Positions 37,101 to 47,079 of a stretch of DNA of 64,000 bases are shown piece by piece. Below the pieces are notes generated by a model, which saw only the letters and a list, made by a program, of their open reading frames with translations, ran no database searches and was not told where the DNA came from. Numbering within the stretch: position 1 is the stretch's first letter; every line of letters starts with the position of its first letter. The DNA is taken from assembly GCA_016859345.1 (NCBI GenBank), contig CM029120.1:9384501-9448500 (forward strand), written 5' to 3'. The translations under genes were made by a program, and so were the position numbers. This stretch comes from Istiophorus platypterus. Its lineage: Eukaryota; Chordata; Actinopteri; Istiophoriformes; Istiophoridae.

Positions 37101-40100
37101 CTCAGCTGACAGAATTTTAAGATCAAGATGTTGGACCTGTTGGTCTTTGTTTACATCTTCGTCATTCTCAGCTTTTTTTACGTCATGTTTTTCTTCTTCC
37201 TCCTCTGACGTTTTATCATCCTGTATTTGTGGATATTGATCATCCCGATCAGGATCAGTGTCCGTTGTTTCAGTGTTTTCTTCATCTTTTTCTGAATCTA
37301 CAGGAAGATCTTTATCTTCAGTCTCCTCCTCCTCATTCTCTTCTTCTGTTATGGCCTCCTCCTCCTCCTCTACCCCCCCATCATCTACCCAAACCTCTTT
37401 AGTTTTTATCTCCTCCTCTTCACTCATCTCCTCCTTCCCCTCATCTTTGGCCAAATCTTCTGTTTTGGTCTGCTCTTCATCTTCTTCTTCTTCCTCCTTA
37501 TCTTCTACCAAATATTCCTCAGATAAATGGATGGTCTCCTCCTTATCCTGCTCTTTACCTTCTTCTTCCTCATCTGCCACCAAATTTTCACCAGTTTTGT
37601 TCTCCTCCACCTCCTCTTGTACCAAATCATCTCTAGTTTTGATATCCTCCTGCTCTTCCTCCTCCTCCTCTTCTACCAAATCCTCAGTTTTGGCCTCATC
37701 TTCCTCCTCATCCTCTTCATCCTCCTCCTCCTCATCCGCCTCTACTCCCAAATCTTCAGTTTTGGCTTCCTCCTCCTCCTCCTCCTCTTCCTCCTCCTCC
37801 TCCTCTTCCAAATCTTCAGTTTTGACCCCCTCCTCCTCTTCCTCTTCATTCTCTACCAAATCTTTGGTTTTGGCCTCATCTTCCTCCCCATCCTCTTCAT
37901 CCTCCCTCTCCTCTTCATCTTCTACCAAATCTTTGGTTTTGGCCTCATCTTCCTCTTCATCCTCGTCATCGTCATTGTCGCCATTGTCGTCGTTGTCGTC
38001 GTCGTTGTTGTCTTCGTCGTCCTCCTCCCTCTCATTTTCTATGAAATCTTCTGTTTTTCCCTCGTCCCCTTCCTCCTTCTCATCCTCTACCAGCTCTTCA
38101 TATGTTTTTTCCTCCTCCTGCTCCTCCTCCTCTTCTGTGTCAATCACCTCTGTCTTAATGTCTCCCTCTCCTTGTTCTCCTTCATCCTCCTCTGTTTTTA
38201 ATTCACCCCTCTCCTCTACGACAGAAACTCTTTCCTCTACTTTATCCTCCTCCTCCTCCTCCTCCTCCTGCGTTTCCTCCTCCTCTTTCTCAGTATCTAC
38301 CTCTTCTGCCTCCTCCTTCTTCCCCTCCTCCTTGTGGTCATCATCGAGGACTCCCTCGTCCTCCAGTTGCGGTTCATGTTCTGTTTCTTCAAGGTCGACA
38401 TGTTTCACTAGTGATGTGATAGTAACAAATTTAGTGCCTATGCCTGTTATTGATCTTGTATCTGACTAATCAACGTGACCATTAGACAAAAAAACGCATG
38501 AATACCATCATGTGTTTCTCTGGCAGCTTCAGTAAAGACTTCATCCTCTTTCTCCTCAATATTTGAGGCTCCACTTAACTCTGCAGCTGGAGAAGCTTCC
38601 TCTTTGGCAGTGTGCATAATCTCTGCAACTGTATCATCAACCCCTGTCATCGCTATTATCTGACATTCATTTCTTCTGCATTTCACAAGGAAATGCTGAT
38701 CCAAACTTGTTTTAAAGGTACAACAGGATTTTGATGGTGTGAAATGGCAACAGTGACAACAACCATTTGTTACATTATAAAGTGTGCACCACATGCTCCA
38801 GTTAATGATATTCATTATTTGATTAAGATATTGTTAAAATTTGAAGTTATTCATATTTTTCTCACTGTCAATAAATCCGACGAAAAGAGCAAAACCAATA
38901 ATGTGTTACTCAGTCTCTCATTACTTTCTAAGTAAGGCTAAATAATTTCCAAAAAATGCTGTTCACCCTTTTACCAAACATCCTTCAAACAGGAGACAAT
39001 TGTGCATTTGGTGACAATTTTATCTGCGTACTATTGGTCAAATCAGTTGGTGCCCCTGTGTGTATTAATGGCAGCAGGAAGGTAAATGTGGTATTGACTC
39101 AAAATAAACTACAGCGTCCGTGTTCATCATAGTTAAGGAACATGTAACCCACCAGTGTAGCTCATTAATTTGTTTATATATCTATCAGGTTTAGCTACAC
39201 AAACATTGCTTGTTGGTAGGATCAATTCATCATTGGTTTGAGTCCTTTCATGGGCTTTCTGGACTATAAGAAAATATGCAATATTACAAGAATATATTCT
39301 TTGATGATGAAGTATTAATATCTCATATACAAAAGTCAGTAATATTCTAATTGCTAACTTCTGAGATGAGAAGTAAATTCGTAGGATTCCATGCAAAGGT
39401 AAAATCATACGCATCCAGTATAAACAATATAGATACATAGAGTACACACACACACACACATACAATATATCACAGATGTTTACATAGTTGAAATACAGAC
39501 GTCAGTCGGTCAGTTGTACAGAAGATGCCTTGACAATGCAGGCAACAGAGGAATATCATTCCTAAGGACACATATTAAAGACAAATGTACATGTCCGATC
39601 TTATGCATAAATTCATTCTTTAAAAAAAAACCCCAAAGGACACGAAACATTATAAATGGATGCAGAGTTGCATAAACTGTCACATCAGTGGTCAGTGTGA
39701 AAAACAGAGGAAAAGTTGCAGTCACCAAATCCATAACAACTTGGTTACAAAGACGTTTATCAAAATAAAAATGCACAGTGGTTATGATACATGTTTTTTC
39801 ATTCATTAATATAATACATTCACATGAATTTTCATGGCACTTCAGGGTTGCTGTATTAGAGTAAACACAACATACTGTAAGGCAAACTTCCAACCAGTTC
39901 ATGTAAGGTTGTAAGAAAAACAGAAAAAACTAATGCAAACATGCATGAGAGGCCACACTATAATGTGGGGAGAAGACCGCCCTCAACAAGACTATGCACA
40001 CTATTTGCTTGCAACACACATTGCGATTGTCCAGAAATACACGTGTATCAGCAACTTATAGTGGCATTTTCTTACCTTTTCCCACAGGTGGCAAAAATTC

Positions 40101-43100
40101 ACCTACATTTAAAAAAGATATGGTAATAAATGACAATTAGCTTGATTTTTAAAGGAATGATTATTTCAAGTGACAGCAAAGAAAAGTAGAACAGTAATGT
40201 CAGTACTTACCTTTTCTTCTCACCGACTTTATATCAGATGGGGAAGTTACAGTTTCATCTAGACAAAGAAAAAATAATGATATGTTGTGCAATTGTGAAA
40301 TAATTGTTAATGGTAGTAAATTGAAATTATTTGGTAATGAATAACAGTTATATGCTATTGATGTAATAAAAAAAAGAAACAAACCTATTTCAGTTACTAT
40401 ATTTACAACTGGCGAGGCAATAGGTTCACCTAGAACAAGAGAGGAAAAAATGCATGAGAGGTGTCAGAATGTAATTATCAATAGTATCCATAGATGATCG
40501 ATCAATAGTACCGTAGTATTTGAGCCAGAACATGTGCACAACTAGTGCAATAAGCATACCGTGATCACCAACAAACATGCTTGACAGGTACGCTAAGAAC
40601 AAATCCTTCTTGTCTGAGAACTCCAACACAGCATCTTCAACAGCTTTCATGGGGTGGAGGGAAATATCCGGCAAGATCCCTGAAAAATCAGTTAAAGCTG
40701 CTCTTCAGAACATTCTGTATATTCTAAACTGATTTTGTGTCTTCTTATTCCTTAATTCTGTAAAAGGTTGTCACTATGTGAGATTTAGCCTGTGCGTAAA
40801 ACAAGCTGTATGTCATCGTAGATTGAAACAGACCTTGTTCGCCGGTCAGCCCCGTGGAGACGTAGTTCACAAGCATGTTTATCTGTTCTGTGGTGATTTC
40901 CGCCGTTCTCTGCAGGGCCGACATGGGACTGAATCCCACAGCGTGTTGGATGTCTGAACGACGGAGAGGTCAAAACAGTTAGGCTCGTGAACCTTTTCTG
41001 AAAACTGCAATGAGCGTGCCACGGTAGGGTATGCGTTGTAATGGGACACGCAGGTAAGGGAAAAAGCTTACAAACCACGACATATACTGCACCTTTTAAT
41101 GCGTCCAGCACAACATCCAACATTGCACAAAGCACATCCTGGATATATCCCGCCACTCCACCCACAAAGTCATTAGTAACACTGAAGACATTTCTGCCAA
41201 CGACCAGTGGGTCAGTGAAGCTGATTTCAGTGGCTCCTGAGAAGAACAACATACGTTCAGGCCAAAGCTCCGGTGAGTTACTTGATTTGACAAACGCTTT
41301 TTGTTGTTGTTGTTGTTGTTGTACAGACATTAGAAAAGACAGTTGAAAAGGAAAAGCTACAAAAACAGACATCCAGGGTTGCAGTTAGCTGACAATTACC
41401 ATCTTAATGTATTTTAGCTGCCGGTTCAGACATATTTACACTGTTAGGTGCCCATCATAGCAAACACAAGATAACAGTTATTTAGTAAAGATGTTGATTT
41501 ATTATTGAATTTCCAACACGGATGCCAGTATATGTAGGAAAAAACTAGCGATTAAACAATACAGACATGATCATTTGACATGTAAACAATACGAAGGTTT
41601 GATATGAAGCACATACCTTTGATTATATCCAGTATACTGTCTAAGATGGTACAGAGTACGTCCTGGATGTAGCCCACTATTCCACTCACAGTGTCATTAG
41701 TAACACTGAAGATACCTCTGCCTATGACCACAGGGTCAATGTAGCTAAGGTCAATTATTCCTGAGAAAAACAGACACTTGTTGAGGAAAAATCCAAATTA
41801 ATTTACTATTGCTTCAATTAGACAGTTTAAAGCCAATAATTGCTAAAGATCTTTTTGATCAAGAAAAACTCAGGTTAGCAACTTTTTATGTTGTTTACTT
41901 GCGTGTTAAACAGAGAGAGCAAACAAACTCTACAGTCTGAAAGTATTAAAATATGGAACACATACCTTCACTTATATATGATATAGTATCCAATACAGTG
42001 TCCAAGATAGCACACAGTATGTCCCTGAAGGAGCCCACCACTCCACACATGAAATCATTAGTTGAATGGAAAACTTGTCTACCAATGACCACGGGGTCAA
42101 CGTAGCTGAGATAGAAGTTTCCTGTGGTTTGGAGGGAGATTATTAGAGACATGGTTACATCACATTCATCTTTAAATTTTCTTCTTTTCTGAGTCAGCTG
42201 TCATACCTTCCTCATCCGAAAAATATTGAACAAATCCATCTTTTACTACGGATATTTCCTCAGCAGCGTAAGAAGCAGCGGACATGGGGTCACTTAAATC
42301 AGGTGCACACTCTGGAGGCCCAGAAAAAAAACGGGAGTTATGTGTTAAAATACTTGCTTGCAACCATGAAAAGATGTGCCAGACGTGCCATTTCTCTTCT
42401 GTACCTTGAAATTTATTGAGCAGACTGGATACTTCATCGACAGCGTCGTTCATAGCCTGAACAGGGTCCGTGATGATTTGCTGAATGTCTGAGCGCGCGC
42501 ACACACACACGCACACACACACACACTGATAATCCTGCACATCTCATGACTGAAACTAAAACAGACACATTTTTAGGTACTTCTGACTCACCGGGCACTG
42601 CCTTGTACTCCACGAAGTCAAACATCACCACCCCGACAGCCACCCAGGAGAGCAGAGCAGCCAGCGCCAGCATCAGCTCCACGGACACTCTCACCTTCCT
42701 GAGGAACCCCAGACCCTTGGACTTGAGGGAGCTTGTCTGTGGTGCTGGTGCTCCATGGGAGCCACTGTCTGCAGAGGTGGAGGAGGAGGAGGGGGCGGAT
42801 TTGCTTGCTGTGTCTGAAAAAACAAAGCCACACTGAGAACTCAACATCATCAAGATTTTTCTTCTTTTTTCAATATTGTTGCTAACTTTCCTAATGCCCT
42901 ATGGAACAAGTTTTTATTTTTTGTTATTAATAAATCTCAAGTCTGACTCAGACAGTAAACATGATAAATATATTCAGCCTAGTTCTCAATGTCTCCTTTC
43001 ACAGTACAAACTAAATACAAAAAACAACATCATACAGTTTCATAGAGGATTCCTCCATAAATTCAGTGGAAAAATGTCGTATGAGAGAATTTTTCTCCCC

Positions 43101-43831
43101 CTTTTCTCAGTGTTCTTTTAACCCTACACATTCACACCATGTATGTTTGTGTGCTTTTTTTTAAATACTGGTGCTGGATCAATAAATCAGCAGGGCTGAT
43201 AAATCGCCCTATACTAGCTCACTGCAACAGGACCAGCATAGATGTTGGCACAGAAATGCCAAGCATATGCATTCAAATTACCCAGTGTGTCCATTGGGGT
43301 GTACTTACAAGTTTATTTTTAAAACTGTAAAGTTCCCCTCTCTGTACGTATTTTCACACATTGTCACAATTCTTTATTAGGCAAATGAGGGATCCTTATA
43401 AAAAAAAGTGTTAGATTAAAAAAAGGAAAAACAGCTGCTAATTATCCTCATCATATGTCCAGCAACTGATAGAAAGGGATATATATATATATAACCATCT
43501 TGAAAAAGTTTTTTAACAGGAGTTCCTGGTATAATGTTTCCATCTTGAATATTAGATATAATCTACAGATTAAGATGCCATCATCTTGTGGAAAAAAAAT
43601 CTAAAAGCATCCACCAGCTGTGAAAATAATCAGTTCCCCCATTCACTTGAAGTTAAATTCCTCCCGAGCGTCATTAAGACAGTAACTTATAACTTTCAAA
43701 TAACTTATTGAAATCTCTGACCAAAAAGTTACTATGACATGAATGGAAAAATAATGATCCTCCATAGCCGGATTCCCAGTCTCACCGTCTTCACACTGCA
43801 GCGGAACCCTGACAGGTGAAGGATATTCCAT
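23490..43831 (-). CDS. trdn: Triadin (junctional sarcoplasmic reticulum protein)
   Basis: I read 40 exons summing to 6,426 bp, in frame, about 2,141 residues. Exon 1 is 43786-43831 (MEYPSPVRVPLQCED). Exon 2 (42592-42813) has the single membrane segment ending SWVAVGVVMFDFVEYK, like human triadin WSAVAIVMFDLVDYK. Then, 5' to 3': 42405-42488, 42207-42311, 41966-42121, 41617-41760, 41093-41236, 40834-40953, 40560-40679, 40385-40429, 40211-40258, 40076-40102, 38506-38643, 36848-38407, 35054-35113, 34814-34966, 32501-34489, 32058-32153, 31283-31375, then 19 exons of 36-69 bp, and a last exon 23490-23575 encoding YFQCFFVDEDEAQFPF, like human FFQCVYLDG. Triadin anchors calsequestrin to the ryanodine receptor through lumenal KEKE motifs. 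The human protein is far shorter (about 730 residues). Gene identity is solid; the inclusion of each small exon is inferred from splice sites and phase. Confidence 0.88.
24335..24775. repeat. Interspersed teleost repeat (AAGTACATTTACT family)
   Basis: The segment is rich in GTACTTT and TACTTCTACTTGACTAC blocks and includes AGAGGGAAATATTTCTCCTA. These features match the repeat at 44555-45345 and are common across fish genomes. It lies in a trdn intron and ends beside a decayed exon copy near 24788. No coding sequence is present. Confidence 0.6.
24770..24788 (-). pseudogene. Possible decayed trdn exon fragment
   Basis: On the minus strand a TTTACAG acceptor is followed by AGAGTGAGTTCTTAATG. 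This resembles the start of the live exon 23966-24007 (TTTACAG, then AGGGCAGAGCTCTTAAAG). The sequence then runs into the interspersed repeat and has no matching donor. It is read as an old exon duplicate broken by the repeat. Confidence 0.35.
25083..25130. repeat. (TA)n microsatellite in a trdn intron
   Basis: About 24 TA dinucleotides, uninterrupted. Confidence 0.95.
26505..26548 (-). pseudogene. Decayed trdn exon, acceptor lost
   Basis: The minus strand encodes GAVLLKEEVKPVRVK before a GTAG donor. It is similar to the live exon 25461-25502, which ends KPVRMEK before GTAC. Where the acceptor AG is expected the sequence reads TG (CCTGATG), and the exon end no longer fits phase 1. It looks like a duplicate copy that is no longer spliced. 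Confidence 0.5.
26660..26689 (-). pseudogene. Decayed trdn exon, donor GT changed to AT
   Basis: A good acceptor (TTTACTCAG) is followed by an open phase-1 segment EPRVKPAVTK in the style of the neighbouring exons. The donor position reads ATAC where neighbours have GTAC. A single G-to-A change would explain the loss. Confidence 0.5.
27037..27877 (-). other. trdn intron without recognised exon
   Basis: AT-rich intron between the exons at 26989-27036 and 27878-27928. I see no KEKE-type exon with both splice sites here. Confidence 0.45.
29901..29948 (-). pseudogene. Decayed trdn exon, donor lost
   Basis: The minus strand encodes ETELSKPKLKPTPVKK in phase 1 with exactly the 48-bp length of several live neighbours. 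The expected AAAG/GTACC donor instead reads AAAATACC, so no GT is available. The acceptor (CTGCTGGAG) is also weak. It is read as a retired exon copy. Confidence 0.5.
31283..32153 (-). other. trdn: Duplicated trdn exon pair carrying N-glycosylation sequons
   Basis: Exons 32058-32153 and 31283-31375 encode related 31-32 residue units. The first ends LRKEHLNATKA and the second LKKEHINVTKA. Both keep an Asn-x-Thr sequon. Human triadin has a similar LQLHNVTKAEK segment, so this appears to be its glycosylated lumenal exon, duplicated in this fish lineage. Confidence 0.7.
32255..32302. repeat. (AAT)n/(AAAT)n microsatellite
   Basis: AAT and AATAAAT units lie in the trdn intron between exons 17 and 18. 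Confidence 0.9.
32501..34489 (-). other. trdn: trdn giant KEKE exon built of about 10-residue repeats
   Basis: A single 1,989-bp exon (663 codons) with an AG acceptor at 34490 and a GTAC donor at 32497-32500. It encodes a Lys/Glu/Pro repeat with a core close to KKPPKEEKEV, most regular at about 33600-34460, where the DNA period is about 30 bp. Lumenal KEKE stretches of triadin bind calsequestrin and the ryanodine receptor. The open frames on the opposite strand (Phe/Ser-rich) follow from this biased composition and are not genes. Confidence 0.8.
34814..35113 (-). other. trdn: Two trdn exons before the KEKE exon
   Basis: Exon 35054-35113 encodes VLKDTQERHAVKEVKEAIIK. Exon 34814-34966 encodes a Glu/Lys-rich segment beginning ELEATETEEKKKKEKEAK. 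Both have consensus splice sites and phase-1 borders and join in frame to the large exon at 32501-34489. Confidence 0.7.
35114..36847 (-). other. Long trdn intron
   Basis: This 1.7-kb intron separates the acidic exon from the KEKE exons. It is AT-rich and I see no exon, RNA gene or clear mobile element in it. Confidence 0.5.
36848..38407 (-). other. trdn: trdn giant acidic exon
   Basis: A 1,560-bp exon with a CACTAG acceptor and an AAAG/GTAC donor encodes 520 residues dominated by Glu and Asp. A loose repeat (A/V/I)KT(E/K)DLVE followed by 5-14 acidic residues recurs through the middle. It ends in a basic segment (RRKSEPKRKRKVHVPFERL) and HLHKHDK. An NVT sequon lies near the C-terminal side. 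Human triadin has only a short acidic run at this position. Such a domain would bind calcium with low affinity in the SR lumen; that is inference. On the minus strand the DNA is nearly all purine over long stretches. Confidence 0.78.
38506..38643 (-). other. trdn: trdn exon 13
   Basis: The exon encodes GVDDTVAEIMHTAKEEASPA and 26 more residues ending ARETHD. It has a GACAG acceptor and a GTATTC donor and phase-1 borders. It joins in frame to the acidic exon downstream. Confidence 0.65.
38644..40075 (-). other. trdn intron, no exon resolved
   Basis: This 1.4-kb gap lies between exon 13 and the 27-bp exon at 40076-40102. An open segment near 39200-39265 has a TCCAG acceptor, but in phase 1 it hits a stop at once, so I did not call it. 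A short CA tract lies at about 39445-39462. Confidence 0.45.
40076..40429 (-). other. trdn: Three trdn micro-exons
   Basis: Exons 40385-40429 (GEPIASPVVNIVTEI), 40211-40258 (DETVTSPSDIKSVRRK) and 40076-40102 (GEFLPPVGK, 27 bp) each have AG/GT borders and phase-1 joints. They link the helical lumenal exons to the acidic part. The 27-bp exon is the least certain. Confidence 0.55.
40560..42488 (-). other. trdn: trdn juxtamembrane lumenal exons, tandemly duplicated
   Basis: Seven exons encode helical units of two related kinds. Exons 42405-42488, 42207-42311, 40834-40953 and 40560-40679 share a D-P-M/V-x-A core (for example SDPMSAASYAAEEIS and LHPMKAVEDAVLEF). Exons 41966-42121, 41617-41760 and 41093-41236 are clear copies of one module, DP(V/L)V(I/V)GR, then TND, then D(I/V)LC(A/T)(I/M)LD. 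Human triadin has one such stretch (SDPLKLVRDAMEE...FFSLLSDII) just after the membrane. Confidence 0.8.
42592..42813 (-). other. trdn: trdn exon 2: cytosolic tail and membrane segment
   Basis: The exon encodes a Ser/Ala-rich cytosolic stretch, a basic patch (LKSKGLGFLRKVRVS), a hydrophobic segment of about 20 residues (LMLALAALLSWVAVGVVMF) and then DFVEYKAVPG. The charge pattern predicts a type II membrane protein with the long C-terminal part in the SR lumen, as known for triadin. Confidence 0.85.
43786..43831 (-). other. trdn: trdn exon 1 (start codon)
   Basis: ATG at 43831 opens MEYPSPVRVPLQCED, and the exon ends GAAGACG/GTGAGA in phase 1. Exon 2 begins with two bases that complete an Asp codon, so the join is in frame. 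There is no strong similarity to the mammalian N-terminus, so this start is inferred from splice fit. Confidence 0.55.
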
Positions 43832-44554
43832 GTTTGATCGAAGGATTTACACATAACACGGTGAAGGCAGAGTGTCCAACTCTTGCTTCTACTAAAAGAC
43901 AGCCTCTTTCTCTGTGTGTCAAATACATGTGCATACGCTCATGTACGCTCATTTTCTATTGCCAAGAAATGATGTGAACTCACTAATTAAGAGTGTTGCA
44001 TCCTGAACAACATACATTCATCTGAGATTTCAGCATTTTGTGATAATAAAGATCATAAAAGGGCAGAACTCGAGCAGTTCCGATTCTGCCACACAGATTA
44101 CACAGACATATTTGCACAGGATTCCCACCTGTTTCGTGCAGCGGGGAAAGCTTGTGATAGCGTTTGAGGAGAGCTTCGTCATCGTTGACTAACAGAGCGT
44201 GAGAGGAGCTGCACTGATGTATTTTCTAACTTGGACCGAGTGCCAGGGTGTTAGAGACATCTGTGAATGTGCTTTGAGCATTTCCTCTCATGATTCACTT
44301 CCTCATATATAAATGCAAAAAAAAAGCCCTTTTACTCAACTGGACAGGTGGTGTCAGTAATTGAATATACATTTTTTTTTTACTAAATATGAAGGAAAAC
44401 TTCATTTTTGTGCTTTAAATGGACACTGTTCTTTCAAGGCCTCGAGCTTCATCAAACAAAAGATTTGGTTGTAAAGTATCACTTGTTTTTTTTATCTTTT
44501 TTTATAAGACAAAGCAGTAGACTGAAATGGGAAAAAAGGGTCAGGGAAACCAGT
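43832..44554. other. Upstream region of trdn
   Basis: Likely trdn promoter or 5' UTR region. A TATATAA-like string lies near 44305. No convincing muscle-type motif cluster and no coding sequence could be supported by eye. Confidence 0.35.
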
Positions 44555-45345
44555 TATGGTATTTAAGTACATTTACTCAAGTACTGTACTTTAGTAAAAT
44601 TTTAGGTACTTGTAATTTACCTGAGTATGTCCATTTGATGTTGTGAAATATTGCTCCTATCTCTCAGATATAATTATTATGTAGACTGAAGATCAAAAAT
44701 TTAGCAATACAACGCATTGCTCAGATTAAACCAATGGTTTCCACCCATTTGACTCATAACACCTCACATGAAAAACAAATTAGACAGGTATTAATGAGCT
44801 GAAAGCAGTTTCCCTCTAAAATTCTTACCTGTTTGAGGCCAACAGAGCTCAAATTAATCCAACATTTCACAAATAAAAGGTTAGAGAAAAGTCGAAGAAC
44901 TAAAAACAGATTTATGTATCAGAACTTTGTTAATTCTTTCCTCTCCATTAATATTTTCACAACCCCTCTGATTTATCAGGTGACCATTTGGAGGGACCCA
45001 TCTCTTAGTTTGGGAACCGCTGGATTAACTATCTTACTGTGTACGAATTAGTTAAAACCAACTCCACCTCAACCAGCTACAAAAGTAAAATTTTACACAC
45101 TGTTGCATCAGTAATGATAATCTAATGATGTTATATATGATAATATATGAGTCACAGAGGATGTTTAACTGCAGGACCAGTGTTTACCTTTGATACTTTA
45201 AGTATATTTTTCTACTACTACTTTTGTACTTTTACACAAGAAGGATTTTGAAGGCGGGACTTTTACTTGTAATGGAGTATCTTTTACCCAGCTGTGTCGG
45301 TACTTTTGCTAGAGTAAAGAATCTGAGTGCTTCTTTCACCATGGC
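44555..45345. repeat. Interspersed teleost repeat, near-complete copy
   Basis: It begins near TTTAAGTACATTTACTCAAG and ends near AGAATCTGAGTGCTTCTTTC. Internal and terminal blocks such as GTACTTTTAC, GGACTTTTACTTGTAATGG and ACTTTTGCTAGAGTAAAG match a repeat known from many fish genomes, and the family is also present at 24335-24775. It has no coding capacity. It is probably a non-autonomous DNA element; the class is inferred. Confidence 0.65.
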
Positions 45346-45880
45346 TGGTAAACCAGAGGTCAGCCCCAGCAGTAGTCATGTCTGTCACAGGAGACCAAGG
45401 CTAATACTCTGGCTACATGATATCCTGTATTTATAGCAACTGACTTTCAACACATTTTCCTAAGAGGACACAGCGTATCAAAACATTGCCATTTATTTAT
45501 AACAGAGCATATAACATTGCTTTTATGCCAAACAGTAAATGCAAACAGTAAATGTTGTACATTTCAGTGCTAATACAGAGTATAACAATCCTACCTTCAA
45601 CCATGGTGATATGGAGACTATTTCAGGTATAATCCTTTGAGTTGGGGCTAAAGCCTCCTCATGCACAACTGATGGGAAAATTACAGCTTCAATATAAATT
45701 CTGACAGCAAACACTTGTCAATAACAGAAGCATTCCAGTTAGTAAATTATTCCATTTCCACTTGGTGATCTCAGCCTTAGTTCCTGATCCATGTCATCCA
45801 CAGGTTGAACTTCTCCAAAATCAAAAAAAAAGAAGCCAGTGGAAAACCAATTATTGAATTTGGAACTGCCGGTGTGGCAG
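45346..45880. other. Intergenic region with one possible minus-strand exon
   Basis: On the minus strand 45595-45700 is open between CTGTCAG and GTAGGATTG. In the phase needed by traf3ip2 it encodes a segment containing VIFPSVVHEEALAP, faintly like SEFIR VLFPNAKKEHVP. The likeness is too weak to call. Confidence 0.3.
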
Positions 45881-46265
45881 CATTGCATTGGGGGTCTGGG
45901 GGTGGTGGAACATAGGAAAGCAAAGCAGGGGGAAGGAGACAGCTAAGCTAAGCACTGGGCTGGGTGGGGTGGGGGGGGGTGCAGTCAAAATATCCCACCC
46001 CATGTTATTGGTGCCTCACATTGGCATAGGTCAGAACGGCGCACAGGGAGGCTTCAAGGTAACTCTATGCCCCAGAGGGAAGGTCCGGGTTATTCTTAGC
46101 CTGAGCTCTGCTCACCAGCCGCTCTGGCAGGCCTTTTTTGGCGGTTGGATCAGCTGGGTGAATTTGGCACCCCTGCTGGTGGGGCATTGTAATCTGCCGG
46201 CTAAACTGGAGCTTAGCAGGTGGGTGCCCGAGACGAGGAATGGACGACAGCTCAGGTGAACCCTG
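45881..46265. repeat. GC-rich insert of unknown origin
   Basis: This 0.4-kb GC-rich block in AT-rich DNA includes a G-tract near 45969-45978. Its composition is unlike the flanks and it contains a 123-codon open frame without recognised motifs. It may be a fragment of a retroelement, but I do not recognise it. Confidence 0.35.
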
Positions 46266-47079
46266 CCCAGAGGCTCATGTTATGCTCACAACATCAACAT
46301 CAACCCCCACCCGCCACCCCCACTGCTGACTGCTGCTAATGTGGGTGACTGCAAACTATTTTTATTTTTGTCCCGGTTTTTCATTACCCATCACTTTCTT
46401 TTTATGTTCTTGTATTTTGTTTCATGTGGCAGCTTCAAAATAAACATGTCCAAAATTGTAAATTAAGTCACCAATTAGCCTAAAAGAAAGGTCCAGCATG
46501 TGTATTAAAGCAGTGTCATTTTGTGCAGCATTAACTTCTATATAAGTACTTGAGTATTTATACAATATACTCCAGACACAGTTAACGACAAGGTAAATGA
46601 ATCAAAAGGTGAATAGGTGGAAAGGTATTATAACAGTATTTACCCTGCAGTAATTCTAGCAACAGATGAAAAGTGAAGAGATTAGTGATGTTATTATATT
46701 TCTTCCTTCGGGAGATGTAACTGCTTGCATCAAGTCTTTTAAAAATTGTATTCAGGAGTTGCTGAGGCATGTCAATAAAAAACAATTACAAAGTTCCCAT
46801 TACTTTATCCAGTAGGTGTTGAAACCTTTCAGTCTGGATTAAAATGGTGGACTGACTGACATCAGACCAACTTTGCCATCCATTAAGGGCCACACCCTAG
46901 CATAGCTGGAGATGGAGAAGAAACTCTGATGAAACATATTAAAAATAACTGTACATAAGATATATAACACAACCTAACAGGCGCGGTTACTGACTTGTGT
47001 CGCATCAATTCAGAGGATAATAAAATCCACAAGCTGTACAATAACTCCAAATAAAATCAGACAGAAACATCCAACACAC
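46266..47079. other. Spacer between the GC-rich insert and the traf3ip2 minisatellite
   Basis: Expected site of the last traf3ip2 exon or exons. AG acceptors exist, but no frame shows the remaining SEFIR residues. Confidence 0.4.

Noticed and set aside
37258..38469. 403-residue Ser-rich frame on the plus strand
   Set aside because: It is the complement of the acidic triadin exon (GAG/GAA/GAT codons read as CTC/TTC/ATC and TCC).
39200..39265. Possible triadin exon (KAHERTQTNDELILP)
   Set aside because: In the required phase 1 the join gives an immediate stop codon, and the donor is weak.
40745..42853. Junctin/aspartyl hydroxylase (ASPH) as the identity of the membrane gene
   Set aside because: ASPH has a related membrane segment, but the C-terminal FQC exon, KEKE exons and fabp7 neighbour all point to triadin.
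46582..46785. Minus-strand frame considered as the last SEFIR exon
   Set aside because: The residues (MPQQLLNT, RRKKYNNITNLF) do not align with the conserved SEFIR end and the upstream phase does not fit clearly.
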